Shown: one piece after another, positions 33,457 to 42,800 of the stretch
How the letters are laid out: the number at the start of each line of letters is the position of its first letter
Position numbering within the stretch: the stretch's first letter is position 1
Source of the DNA: Terriglobus albidus
GTDB lineage: Bacteria > Acidobacteriota > Terriglobia > Terriglobales > Acidobacteriaceae
Assembly: GCF_025685425.1 (NCBI RefSeq)
Contig: NZ_JAGTAS010000057.1
Location: 620,001-684,000, forward strand
Length of the DNA stretch: 64,000 nucleotides
Reading direction: 5' to 3'
Translations under genes and position numbers: made by a program
Notes under the pieces: model-generated
What the model was told of the DNA's origin: nothing
Databases searched by the model: none
What the model saw: the letters and a program-made list of their open reading frames with translations, nothing else

Positions 33457-34991
33457 TCTCCTGTGGGGGCCAAACTCTGAGTATATCGTTCAGCAGCGTG
33501 GATTCCCGCCTTCATCGCTCCCAGCCGGGCGAACCCTGTGACCAGCGGAGCCGAAAGCGGCTGCAGCGCGAGCCGCGTGGGTCCTTCTCCCTGATTGGAA
33601 GTGATCTGCTCCCGCAGTTTACGGGCCATCTCCAATGGGAACCCTTCGCAGGTAAAGACACCGGAGCCCATGGTCGAGACCAGGACATCCCCCTCGCTGG
33701 TCGAGTAGACCTCCTCGCCCTCTTTCTCATCGTCCTTGCGGCGCTGCAGGCCGGAGTACTTGCGTGCCAGTTGCGCCGTGTAGAGCTTCTGGAAGCTCTC
33801 CGCGGAGTCAGTATTCTTCCAGCGCGAGTAGTAGAGCAGGCCCAGATTGCCGGTCGTTGCCGGGGCATTCTTCTTGAGCGCCGCGTAGTACACGCCTCCG
33901 GCCCAGGCCGGTGCCAGAGCATCGGCCATCTGCGGCCCCGCGAAGAGTTCGGCAAGCATGTGGACATCGAACTCCCCAAGCACGCCGACGTCGTACGGCG
34001 TATAGTCCTTCTCGATCACAGGATGGATATCCGCCAGATGGATGAGCGGCTGCGGAGCCTTTGTCAGGTAGCTCTCCGGATGCATGATCTGCGACGTATT
34101 CACCGGTGGATCATCAAGAACGCCTGTAAAAGCCTTCTGAACACCGGAGCGCCGCAAAATGGACTGCTCGAAGGTCAGGCCGTTCGCATACGGAAAGAGC
34201 AGGCTCTGCTGCAGAATGAGCGGAGCACGTGCCAGCACTGGCGAGCTCTCCGTTCCGCTGAGCATATCCTTCATGCGCCCCATCAGCTCCTCGGGAACAT
34301 CCGCCAGCGTGCGGCCCGTGTCCTTCATGGAGTAGTCAACAAAGACGACCATCGCCTGGCCTTCGAGCACGGCCTCGCGGGTGGTGTCGACCTCATCGTT
34401 CTTGATATGGGCGTTGTCCTGCTGCACGTTCTTCGCAATGTCCTTCAGCCCCTGGTCGCCCCACTTAGTGAGGTCGACGTGCTGGTCCTGCAGAGCGTGC
34501 GTCAGCTCATGCGCCATTACCGGCTTCTGGGTCTCGGCATCCACCCAGTCCAGCAGGTTGATGGTCTTGGTCTTGTTGTCGTAGTAACCGGCAATCTGCT
34601 CGGTCAGGAGGCTGAGCAGAAAGGGCTTCAGATCGAAGTCACGGTCGAGCAGGCCGAACTTTTTCAGGACGATCTCACTGCGCTCCATCCGCTTAGCGCC
34701 CTCATCCTCGTCGAACTTCTGCTTCAGATACTTCGTCACCGCATCGCGGGTAATAAGTACTTTTTTCACAGGACGGCTGGAATGCAGGCCGGAGTCTTTG
34801 GCGGCAAAACCCTGGATCTCGTCGACGCTCTTAAAAAGCGCCTCCGCCTCTTTGGGCGTGATGTGGACTTCCGGTTTTTTCCCAGCATCGGAGCTGCCCG
34901 GAGGAGGTCCGGGCGTCTGGGTCTGGGCAAACGCAGCCAGCGGCAGAAGTGTAACGGTAACAGCAAAAGCAGCGCGATAAGGGTGGCGCAT
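33453..34991 (-). CDS. Secreted HExxH protein, putative zinc metallopeptidase
   Basis: The start at 34991 (MRHPYRAAFAVTVTLLPLAAFAQ) gives a typical signal peptide; ATGs at 35009/35012 would add seven or eight residues. A zinc-peptidase motif, HELTH (in VMAHELTHALQDQHVDL), lies about residues 161-165 of this form, preceded by QIAGYYDNKTKTINLLDW, a strand pattern often found before HExxH. The rest (to about 512 residues) is mostly helical and contains a second region ending YSTSEGDVLVSTMGSGVFTCEGF. I do not recognise a named family. It would act in the periplasm. It is first in the operon with mtnP and is divergent from ygfZ across a short promoter region. Confidence 0.75.
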   Translation of the reverse strand: MRHPYRAAFAVTVTLLPLAAFAQTQTPGPPPGSSDAGKKPEVHITPKEAEALFKSVDEIQGFAAKDSGLHSSRPVKKVLITRDAVTKYLKQKFDEDEGAKRMERSEIVLKKFGLLDRDFDLKPFLLSLLTEQIAGYYDNKTKTINLLDWVDAETQKPVMAHELTHALQDQHVDLTKWGDQGLKDIAKNVQQDNAHIKNDEVDTTREAVLEGQAMVVFVDYSMKDTGRTLADVPEELMGRMKDMLSGTESSPVLARAPLILQQSLLFPYANGLTFEQSILRRSGVQKAFTGVLDDPPVNTSQIMHPESYLTKAPQPLIHLADIHPVIEKDYTPYDVGVLGEFDVHMLAELFAGPQMADALAPAWAGGVYYAALKKNAPATTGNLGLLYYSRWKNTDSAESFQKLYTAQLARKYSGLQRRKDDEKEGEEVYSTSEGDVLVSTMGSGVFTCEGFPLEMARKLREQITSNQGEGPTRLALQPLSAPLVTGFARLGAMKAGIHAAERYTQSLAPTGE

Positions 34992-35047
34992 CAAACGGGG
35001 GTCTCCCATCATCCAACGAAACGTATACTTAGGATAGACGCCGTTTT

Positions 35048-36028
35048 ATGAGCACACTTGCACACAACGAAGCTCCGGCGCTTTCAGTGGACCATCATCT
35101 CGCCCTGAAAGCACTCCTGTCCACGGCGGCTATCTATCCCTTGGACGCCACTGGGTGGATCGGGGTTCGCGGCGAAGACCGTGTTCGCTGGCTGAATGGC
35201 ATGTTGACCAACAACATTCGCGATCTGAAGCCTGGAGAAGGCTGCTACAACTTCCTGCTCTCGGCCCAGGGGCGTATTCAGCACGACGCCACCGCCTTCC
35301 TGCTGGAAGGACAGATTCTTCTGGAGACCGCCCGCGAGCGCGTTCCGGCGCTTATGGCAGCTCTCGACCACTTCATCATCATGGACGACGTCGAGCTGGA
35401 CGATGTCTCCGCAAAGCACCAGGGACTGGGCATTGCCGGCCCCAAAGCCACGGAAGCTTTGGCCGCGACCGGCCTAAATGTGGCCGGAATGGCCCCTGTT
35501 TCTACCCGCGCATTCGAATGGCGCGGCTCAACGGTTTGGGTTGTGGCCCAATACAGCCCCCTGACGCCGCGTTTTGAGTTGTGGGCGGAAAATGTCGTAC
35601 AGCTTACAGAGGCCCTGAACGCTCTCCCGCAAGCTGACAGCAAGGCCATCGAATCTCTCCGCATCGTTGAAGGCATTCCGGCTATCGGAAAGGATCTTCG
35701 CGAAAAGGAGCTGCCGCAGGAGACAGGACAGACCCGCGCCCTGCACTTCACCAAAGGCTGCTACCTGGGGCAGGAGATCGTGGAGCGCATCCGCTCCCGC
35801 GGCAATTTGCATCGCACCTTTGCCGGATTCCGTTTCAGCGGGGTTGTCCCCTCAACGGGCGCAGCGATCCTGGCCGATGGCGCCTCGGTTGGCGAGCTGA
35901 CCAGCGTAGACTCCGATCTGAAGATCGCTCTTGGATTCATTCGCCGCGAGGCCGTGGAACGCGGTCAGGCGCTTACATACGAAGGGGGCGCTCTGGCGTC
36001 GTCACCGCTTCCCTTCCGCATCAAATAA
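35048..36028 (+). CDS. ygfZ: YgfZ/GcvT-like folate-binding protein (iron-sulfur cluster maintenance)
   Basis: The 326-residue protein shows the aminomethyltransferase-like fold and the family signature KGCYLGQEIVERIRSRG (residues 236-252), with the conserved Cys238. WIGVRGEDRVRWLNGMLTNNIRDLKPGEGCYNFLLSAQGRI at residues 37-77 is the matching N-terminal block. YgfZ/IBA57-type proteins use tetrahydrofolate and help assemble or repair Fe-S clusters in enzymes such as MiaB. It heads a compact plus-strand operon (7-bp gap to DUF1844, then MBL hydrolase and ribF) and is divergent from the metallopeptidase gene. Confidence 0.9.
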   Translation: MSTLAHNEAPALSVDHHLALKALLSTAAIYPLDATGWIGVRGEDRVRWLNGMLTNNIRDLKPGEGCYNFLLSAQGRIQHDATAFLLEGQILLETARERVPALMAALDHFIIMDDVELDDVSAKHQGLGIAGPKATEALAATGLNVAGMAPVSTRAFEWRGSTVWVVAQYSPLTPRFELWAENVVQLTEALNALPQADSKAIESLRIVEGIPAIGKDLREKELPQETGQTRALHFTKGCYLGQEIVERIRSRGNLHRTFAGFRFSGVVPSTGAAILADGASVGELTSVDSDLKIALGFIRREAVERGQALTYEGGALASSPLPFRIK

Positions 36029-36035
36029 AGGATTT

Positions 36036-36659
36036 ATGGCAGATAAAGTTACCCCATTTGTTGTCAACGATCGCCGCAAGTTCACTACAGAAGGAGAACT
36101 GCGGCCCGAATCTGAACGCCCTCACGACGAAGAGCAGAGCGAGGCTTCCAAGGCCGCGGTCACCGCAACGCCGGAACCGCCGGCGTCCGAATCTGCGCCA
36201 GAGCCGGAGCCTGAGGCCACAGAGCAAGAGCTGCCGAAGCTTACGGAAGAGCAGGCAGAACGTTCGAAGGCAGCCTATGAGGCGACCGCCGAGCGGCTGG
36301 ATACGGCTATCCGCGCCGCAAACCCGGGCATGGAACAACTGCCGCCCGTGAACTTCGACCGCCTGGTGCAGTCCATCTACATGACCGCGATCATGCAGCT
36401 CGGCGGCGGAACGCCGGAAGGCGAGCAGGCGCGGGTCGATATTCTGGGAGCTCGCCAGTCGATCGACATGCTGGGTGTACTACAGGAGAAGAGCAAGGGC
36501 AATCTGACCGAGGCTGAGTCGCGGATGCTTGAAAACGCTCTCTTCGAGGTACGTATGGCCTTCCTGGAGATTACGCAGGCGCTGGCCCGCCAGGCGTCTC
36601 GTCAGCCTGAGTCTCCGTTGCCTCCACCGCCGGGCGGAGGTCCGCGCATCGTCCGCTAA
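36036..36659 (+). CDS. DUF1844 protein
   Basis: The ATG at 36036 follows AAAGGA; earlier in-frame starts lie inside ygfZ and are rejected. The 207-residue product has an acidic, low-complexity N-terminal half (Glu/Pro/Ala-rich, about 22-70) and a helical C-terminal DUF1844 region (about 105-190): VNFDRLVQSIYMTAIMQLGG ... ARQSIDMLGVLQEKSKGNLTEAESRMLENALFEVRMAFLEI. The tail is proline-rich. DUF1844 proteins are found in Acidobacteria, Deltaproteobacteria and others, usually between ygfZ-like and MBL genes or near ribosome genes; function unknown. Confidence 0.85.
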   Translation: MADKVTPFVVNDRRKFTTEGELRPESERPHDEEQSEASKAAVTATPEPPASESAPEPEPEATEQELPKLTEEQAERSKAAYEATAERLDTAIRAANPGMEQLPPVNFDRLVQSIYMTAIMQLGGGTPEGEQARVDILGARQSIDMLGVLQEKSKGNLTEAESRMLENALFEVRMAFLEITQALARQASRQPESPLPPPPGGGPRIVR

Positions 36660-36661
36660 CG

Positions 36662-37468
36662 ATGGAGGCGACGCTTACATTTCTCGGCACAGGCACCTCC
36701 ATGGGTGTGCCGACGCTTGGTTGCGGCTGCGCCGTGTGCACCTCTGCAATGGATGGCACACGGCCGCACAACCGCCGCACCCGCGCTTCCGTGCGGCTGG
36801 ATTACAACGGTCGAACCGTGCTGATCGACACCGGCCAGGACTTCCACTTCCAGGCGATACGCGAGAAGGTCACCCATGTCGACGCGGTGCTCTACACCCA
36901 TGGCCATGCCGACCACGTTCTCGGCATGGATGACCTGCGTCCGCTCTCGTTTGCGAACCCCATTCCCCTCTATGCCGACGACGAGACCGCACGCGTCATC
37001 GAGCGCATCTTCGAGTACACCTTCCGCACGCGGGATCGCTATATGACCTCGGCCCGCGTGGAGATGCACCGCATCAGCACCGAACCGGGCGCCACGGTCG
37101 AGCTCTTCGGAGCGGTATTCCAACGCATCCCGGTACAACATGGCCGGCAGGTCATCACCGGCTGGCGTTTCGGGAAAGCTGCTTATCTGACCGACCTGTC
37201 TTCTCTGCCCGAGGAGAGCTTTTCCTTACTCGAAGACCTCGACGTGCTGATTGTGGATGCCCTGCGCCGCGCGCCGCATCCCTCGCACTCGAACCTTGAG
37301 AACTCCATCGCGCTGGTGGAACGCATCAGGCCACAGCGGGCTTTCTTCACCCACATCTCGCACGATCTGGACCACGACGCCATCAACGCCGAGCTGCCGC
37401 CGAATATCCGCATGTCCTATGACGGCATGTGCCTCGATTTCGAGATTGCCGCGGAGGACACGGCATGA
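36662..37468 (+). CDS. MBL-fold metal-dependent hydrolase, PhnP-like
   Basis: The 268-residue protein has the metallo-beta-lactamase motif HGHADH (80-85), Asp56 region (VLIDTGQDF), YLTDLSSLP, and HISHD near the end. An N-terminal LGCGCAVC (residues 20-26) matches the extra CxCxxC-type zinc site of PhnP. PhnP is a phosphodiesterase for cyclic ribose phosphates; relatives act on other cyclic phosphodiesters. No phn genes are nearby, so a housekeeping phosphodiesterase is more likely. It starts 2 bp after the DUF1844 stop and overlaps ribF by four bases. Confidence 0.88.
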   Translation: MEATLTFLGTGTSMGVPTLGCGCAVCTSAMDGTRPHNRRTRASVRLDYNGRTVLIDTGQDFHFQAIREKVTHVDAVLYTHGHADHVLGMDDLRPLSFANPIPLYADDETARVIERIFEYTFRTRDRYMTSARVEMHRISTEPGATVELFGAVFQRIPVQHGRQVITGWRFGKAAYLTDLSSLPEESFSLLEDLDVLIVDALRRAPHPSHSNLENSIALVERIRPQRAFFTHISHDLDHDAINAELPPNIRMSYDGMCLDFEIAAEDTA

Positions 37469-38418
37469 AGATCTTCCGCTCCATTGCTGAGGTCCCGGCA
37501 AACTTCGGCCCCTCGATCATCAGCATTGGCAACTTCGACGGAGTCCACCGTGGCCACCGCTGGGTGATCTCGGAGGTTATTGCGCGTGCCCGCGAATCAG
37601 GAACGAAGTCGGTTGCAGTCACCTTCGATCCTCATCCCGTACGCATTCTGCGTCCCGATTCGCCGACGAAGATGATCTCTCCGATCGAAGAGAAGCTACG
37701 GCTGCTCGCCGACACAGGTCTGGACGCAACGCTCGTTCTGCCGTTTACGCAGGAGCTGGCGCAGACCTCTGCCGAGGCTTTTATCTCTACCGTCATCTGC
37801 AACTGCCTGCGTGCGACCGAGGTACATGTCGGCAGCAACTTCCGGTTCGGCTACCAGGCACAGGCTGACGTCATGCGCCTGGCGGAGCTGGGAAACAAGC
37901 TCGACTTCTCAGCAAGGATCTACGAACCGGTACCGATGCGCGGCGGCATCATCTCCTCAAGCCGCATTCGTCAGCTCATCCTCGCAGGAAACCTCTCCTC
38001 CGCTCGTGTGCTTCTGGGAAGGCCCTACAGTATTTGCAGCGCGCCGGCCAGAGGCCGTGGATATGGCACGAAGTACGCTGTGCCCACCATCAACCTGGCG
38101 CCGTATAACGAGTTGCTTCCAGCCAATGGCGTGTATGTCACCACACTGCAGATTGGCAACGATGGTCCAGTCTTCGAGGGCGTCACCAACGCCGGCAACC
38201 GGCCAACCTTTGGGCCGGACAGCTATGCAGTGGAGACACATCTCTTCAACTTCCATCCCGTGGACATGACGGAAGAGACACCATTGCGGCTCACCTTCCT
38301 CAAGCATCTGCGGCCAGAGATGAAATGGGATTCTCCCGAAGCGCTGAAGACACAGATCGGCAAAGATATCGCTCGCGCACAGCGTTTTCTACGTGGTTAT
38401 CGACGGTTGATGCAGTAG
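37465..38418 (+). CDS. ribF: Bifunctional riboflavin kinase/FAD synthetase
   Basis: The ATG at 37465 overlaps the TGA of the MBL gene (ATGA). The 317-residue protein has the nucleotidyltransferase half (about 1-185; ISIGNFDGVHRGHRWVI, TFDPHPVRIL, VGSNFRFGYQAQAD, ISSSRIRQLI) and the flavokinase half (about 186-310; RGYGTKYAVPTINLAP, ANGVYVTTLQI, GVTNAGNRPTFG, VETHLFNF). It makes FMN from riboflavin, then FAD, in the cytosol. It is the last gene of the ygfZ operon. Confidence 0.94.
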   Translation: MKIFRSIAEVPANFGPSIISIGNFDGVHRGHRWVISEVIARARESGTKSVAVTFDPHPVRILRPDSPTKMISPIEEKLRLLADTGLDATLVLPFTQELAQTSAEAFISTVICNCLRATEVHVGSNFRFGYQAQADVMRLAELGNKLDFSARIYEPVPMRGGIISSSRIRQLILAGNLSSARVLLGRPYSICSAPARGRGYGTKYAVPTINLAPYNELLPANGVYVTTLQIGNDGPVFEGVTNAGNRPTFGPDSYAVETHLFNFHPVDMTEETPLRLTFLKHLRPEMKWDSPEALKTQIGKDIARAQRFLRGYRRLMQ

Positions 38419-38445
38419 TACAGGTATCCGACTTCACTCAGAGTT

Positions 38446-38475
38446 GTCATTCTGAGCGTAGCGAAGGACCTGCTT
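38446..38475 (+). repeat. GTCATTCTGAGCG-type interspersed repeat, partial
   Basis: The stretch GTCATTCTGAGCGTAGCGAAGGACCTGC matches a short repeat I know from many acidobacterial and other soil-bacterial genomes, where full copies form longer palindromic units between genes. Only one arm is seen here, about 30 bp after the ribF stop. Confidence 0.5.
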
Positions 38476-38552
38476 TATACGACATTAGGCGGATAGCTAC
38501 TAGTAGTGTTAACGAGTGCGGAAGATTATTCAATCTTGCCCATCGCCACAAA

Positions 38553-39270
38553 TTATCTGGTTACGTCCCGTCTCTCCCCAGATTTCCTGGCGACGGCTTC
38601 TGCCCGAGCGCGAAAGTCGGCGTCTTCTCTTTTTGGGGCTATTAAACCGGCCAGGCGTCTCGCTTTTGCCGCCATGTCGTCATCTCCGGTTCCCAACAGC
38701 TCTAAGAAAACAATTGCGTCCCCGTAACAGATCATCTGGTCGGCACTACCGAGAAGACCTTCTATGCGACTCAACGCTGCTCTTGTCGCGGTTTGGTCTC
38801 TATCACCCGCCGCAAGAAGTCCCTCGACCGCACTAGCTGAATAGAGCGTACTCAAATCATGCTCTTCAAGAGCACGCCGAGAAGCCGTCTCGGGCCAGCT
38901 ACGTGCGCCATGACTATCACGTTTCGAATGTAACTGGAAGTAGGCGTTGGTCAACGCGGTATACGCACATGGACGAAGAGACTCCCTCTCAGACATGTAG
39001 GCTTGGGCTATATCTAAATTTCGTTTAGGGGATGTTCATAAAGATGAACTAGATGTTGAAGAATAATCTCTTCTCTTTTAGGTCATTGCTGCTCTGTAAT
39101 CCCCGTTGAAGAACCGCATCTGCGTCCCTAAAATTCTGCTGGCACATCGCCTGCGTCGCGATCTGGATGATGCCGTCTAAATCCGTCATTGCGCGTGCCC
39201 CTCCGCAGTTCCCATCTAGGGTAACGCGCCTCGTCTCCACCGAGGGTGGAATAGCGATGTTCAGCAGCAT
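38553..39270 (-). pseudogene. Broken helical-repeat (TPR-like) gene
   Basis: Two minus-strand reading frames look like parts of one gene. The upstream part (39049-39270) has MTDLDGIIQIATQAMCQQNFRDADAVLQRGLQSSNDLKEKRLFFNI, a TPR-like helix pair, then a stop. The downstream part, in another frame, resumes with PKRNLDIAQAYMSERESLRPCAYTALTNAYFQL and continues to 38553. The code LDIAQAYM before its first ATG reads as protein, and in-frame stops lie just upstream. A frameshift plus small changes near 39020-39050 would explain this. It follows the RHS gene and a lipoprotein gene on the same strand. A pair of genuine small genes is the alternative. Confidence 0.45.
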
Positions 39271-39291
39271 GGATTAAGGCGGCGTAACTAC

Positions 39292-39873
39292 TCACAGAGA
39301 CAACCATCTAAAAGCCTCTAAGGGAACACCAGAACACACCCTACCCACTAATGTGCCAGTACGAGACTTCGTACTGAACACATAGAGATCAGAGACATCA
39401 TCTAGGCATTCGGCAAGCGACCGGCCTCGCTTGCGATCTTCGGCGGCCCAGAAGAAGAAGAACGCGCTGTCCGGGGACCATTGAGGGGCGGTTAGCAGTC
39501 GTGTTGTTTGTATGTTCACGCCCGGTCCCGATGGTGGCGCGTGTTGGAGAACGAGTTGCTTGTTCTCTTGTTTGGCAACCCATTTACGATCCGGAGATTC
39601 GGTAGCAGAGTAGTCATAAACGGAAGCAGCATTCGGAGCCGTCTCGAAATGGATGCTGTGATTGATATCCGTATTGCAGGGGTTAAGGACAACCAAATGC
39701 CCATCGGAGGGGAAACCTATAGTGAGATGCTGCGTGGCTTGACATAGTTGCGCAGCCACCGCCTGATCATGCGGCAAACTCCCGACACTTGTATCGCGGC
39801 AGCCTATTAAGATCACGGCAGACAGCACACTCACCAGCATGGAAGGAACAGCTCCTCTAAAAGTATGGGCCAT
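39292..39873 (-). CDS. Lipoprotein overlapping the RHS gene
   Basis: The 193-residue product starts with a lipoprotein signal: MAHTFRGAVPSMLVSVLSAVILIGC with the lipobox LIGC at residues 22-25. The Cys would carry lipid and the rest (168 residues) would lie in the periplasm. The mature region contains WSPDSAFFFFWAAED and VSDLYVFSTKSRTGTLVG, reminiscent of a beta-propeller or TolB-like blade. The ATG lies 17 bp inside the 3' end of the RHS gene, so the two are translated together. By position it is a candidate immunity or partner protein for the RHS C-terminal domain; this is inference. An ATG at 39840 is an alternative start. Confidence 0.65.
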   Translation of the reverse strand: MAHTFRGAVPSMLVSVLSAVILIGCRDTSVGSLPHDQAVAAQLCQATQHLTIGFPSDGHLVVLNPCNTDINHSIHFETAPNAASVYDYSATESPDRKWVAKQENKQLVLQHAPPSGPGVNIQTTRLLTAPQWSPDSAFFFFWAAEDRKRGRSLAECLDDVSDLYVFSTKSRTGTLVGRVCSGVPLEAFRWLSL

Positions 39874-42800
39874 GAGTTTTTATCCCGAGGTTCACTCCAC
39901 AACTGGAGAATATGCCATTAAGCCAGATATTGCTATTCGGCCCGTATACCGGATGATATTCAGGTGCATCCGGAGATGCCTGACTCGCCGAGGCAGCACC
40001 GATCAAGCACTTAGCAAGGCCGAGCGACTCCCGCCCCCTCCAGAAATTCGTAGCCCCCGTTGGGAGAGTGTGTGTTTTAGTGACAAATCCCCTAAGACGA
40101 CCATCAATCGGTCCCGCCGAAAGTGAATACAACCAGCCATCTCCGATTGACACGGTCGCGTCACAATGCTGCGCCAAAATCGCGCCTAGATGATAGGTCT
40201 CAATGCCACGGCAGTTCACGCCGACATTTGGATAATTCCCACTTTGCTGGAACCCGAAGCCTCCACCGCCACACGCTCCGAAATCGCATCCAGGCGCGCT
40301 CAAACCGCCCACATCTCCAATCATGGAAGCAATACTAGAGTATGGACTGTGGTGATACGCTCCTTGCTCATCCCAATTCCCATTGCTTGGTCGAGGTTCG
40401 AGACTTCCCTTGAATTTCGGGCCACTGAATAGCCAATGAGTTAAGAAACCAAAAACGCAACTCGCATCCGCCCCGACGTTGGCGCCGCCAGTCACCACGG
40501 CTCCTAGGCACCCTCCCGCTCCGCCGGCAGCCCCTACTCCATCGAGTCCAGTCGGATCTATAGTCGTAAGCGGCGAGTTCCCCACATAGGCATAGCGATT
40601 GAGGCTCTGCGGATTAGAAAGATCAATGCTCCCCAAGTACGGGTCGGGAGACATCCAGCGGCCCACCGTAGACGCATACATTCGGAATGTGGAGTAGTCG
40701 AGCCCTGACTCTTGGTCTCTTTCTTTGCCGGTAAACTTGTACGGATCGTTCGATCCGCCCGTAAAGATCTGCCCGAATGGAGCTGAGTCGGTCACACTGC
40801 TCAGTATTCCACTCGCATCCGTGGTCGCAACTTGTGTCCCTAGATGATCAAGTAGCCGATACGATGGTGACCCATTCTGCGTGCCGGGCACCTCCGCCAG
40901 CAGCCCAGCCGGCCCGTAGATCAGATCGGTCCACTGCCCCGCTTGCAGTCGGGCAACGGGCTTGCCGCCGAAGTAAACCGTCTCCGTCGTGCCCACGCCG
41001 GACTTCGAGACGCGGTTCCCCTCGGCATCGTAGACATACGTCGTCCCATTTGCGGAGCGGATGCGGTTCTCCGCATCCCAGGTCATGATGTTGGAGATGC
41101 CATCAGCCAGCAGATTGCCGGCGGCATCGTACTGATAGCCTGACAGCCGGTTATTCGGCAAATAGGTCTGCCAGAAGGTGAAGTTGCCAGACTGCTTGAT
41201 GTTGCCGAATGAGTCGTAAGCGTAGGTCTGGAAAAGGCCATTCGGGACCAAAGCTCCTGGCTGCCCTAATGTTGTGGTCGAACTGCCGCTAGACGTCGCC
41301 ACATAAGTACCGGGATCGGTCCCCTGCACCATCTGGGTTCCCCACACCTGTAGCACCTGGCCATTTGTAAATGCCCCCGCTCCTCCGATTTGCAAGGAAA
41401 GCTGGGTGAGACCATTTTGATTCGTTCCCGTGACAGTAAATCGCTGCCAGGTCGTCGTGAGTGTAATCAGTGACGAGTTGGCAATCGACCACCCGGAGGT
41501 ACCGACATTGATCAGATAGATTCTCGTCGAAACGCTGCCGCTTGGCACCCGGAGATAGACCGACGCTGTTACGGTCGAGCCACTATACAGAGACGGGTTT
41601 ACGACCGAATCAATGACGTAGGTGTCGTTCGCCGTCGAGTTGGAAGTTACCGTCGCCGCAGTGTTGGTATTGTCAGGTGCGGTTGCGGAGGTGGGCTGTA
41701 TTGTTCCCTGCGATATTCCCCAGGTACTGCCGGTTAAAGTCTGGGAATTGGAAAGGATATTCGCGTACTCTGACCCATTGGTTACGGGTGTAGCGCCGGT
41801 AGCGACATAGTTGCCGGCATTACCTGCTGCTTCCACCTGAGCACCCCAGACCTCAATATTCAGGCCATTCGCAATCTTTCCTGAACCTCCAACCTGGAAG
41901 TACAAGCGGTTCGGAGCCTGCTGCACATTAAGCGTTGCCTGGACACGTTGCCAGTTCTGCGAGAGCGTAATCGTTGTCGACGTACCTCCCCATCCAGCTT
42001 CGCCGTCATGCAACATATACACGTCGATAGACGGATTTCCGTTGACGGCCCTCAAGTAGACCGATCCCGTAACAGTTTGGCCGCTATATAGCGCAAGATT
42101 CTGCACGTTCCCTGCGATATAACCGTCACCACTCCCGCTCGGTCCCTGGAGCAGGGTCGCCGTCATGCTTCCATCCGGAGCCGCATCGGAGGCCGTACTC
42201 AAAGTAACTTGATTCTTCGCCCATGTGGAAGCCTGGAACTGGTTCGAATACGGCAGGAGATTGGTAAAGTTCGTACCTGTCGAGGCGGCAGCATTTCCGG
42301 TGGCAACATAGGTATGGGCCGTCGATCCCATCTCCATCTGCGCCCCCCAGATCTGGAACTGCCCGGAGGTCAGAGTACCGGCTCCTCCAATCTGGAGGTT
42401 CAGCATCGTGAGTGCATTCTGCGTATTGCCGGTTAGCTGGAAACGCTGCCAGCTTGTTGTCAGTGTGACTTGTTTCGCTGCAAGTACGCTCCAACCGGAA
42501 GCACCGGTTTCCGTCATAAAGATACTGAAGGTGATGGTGCCCGACGGCACCCGCATCCAGATCGATCCGGTCACCGGGATGTTGCTATACGGTGCAGGAG
42601 TAGGGATGTGATCGTCGAAAAGTGCGTCTGTCGCGCCAGCACTAACAGTTGCGGTTCCGGCAGTATGAGTACCGTCGGGGGCATCCGCAGAGTTATCAGA
42701 AAGAGTTACCTGACTCTGCCCCCATGCAGTCGTCGTAAATCGCTGTGAGTAGGTCAGGAAGTTCGTCACCGTTCCGTTCATCGAAGGCGACGGCTCGATC

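Noticed and set aside
33498-35051. Long plus-strand open frame (517 codons) opposite the metallopeptidase gene
   Set aside because: It is antisense to a gene with signal peptide, HELTH motif and ATGA coupling to mtnP; its own translation has no recognisable domain and arises from codon bias on the opposite strand.
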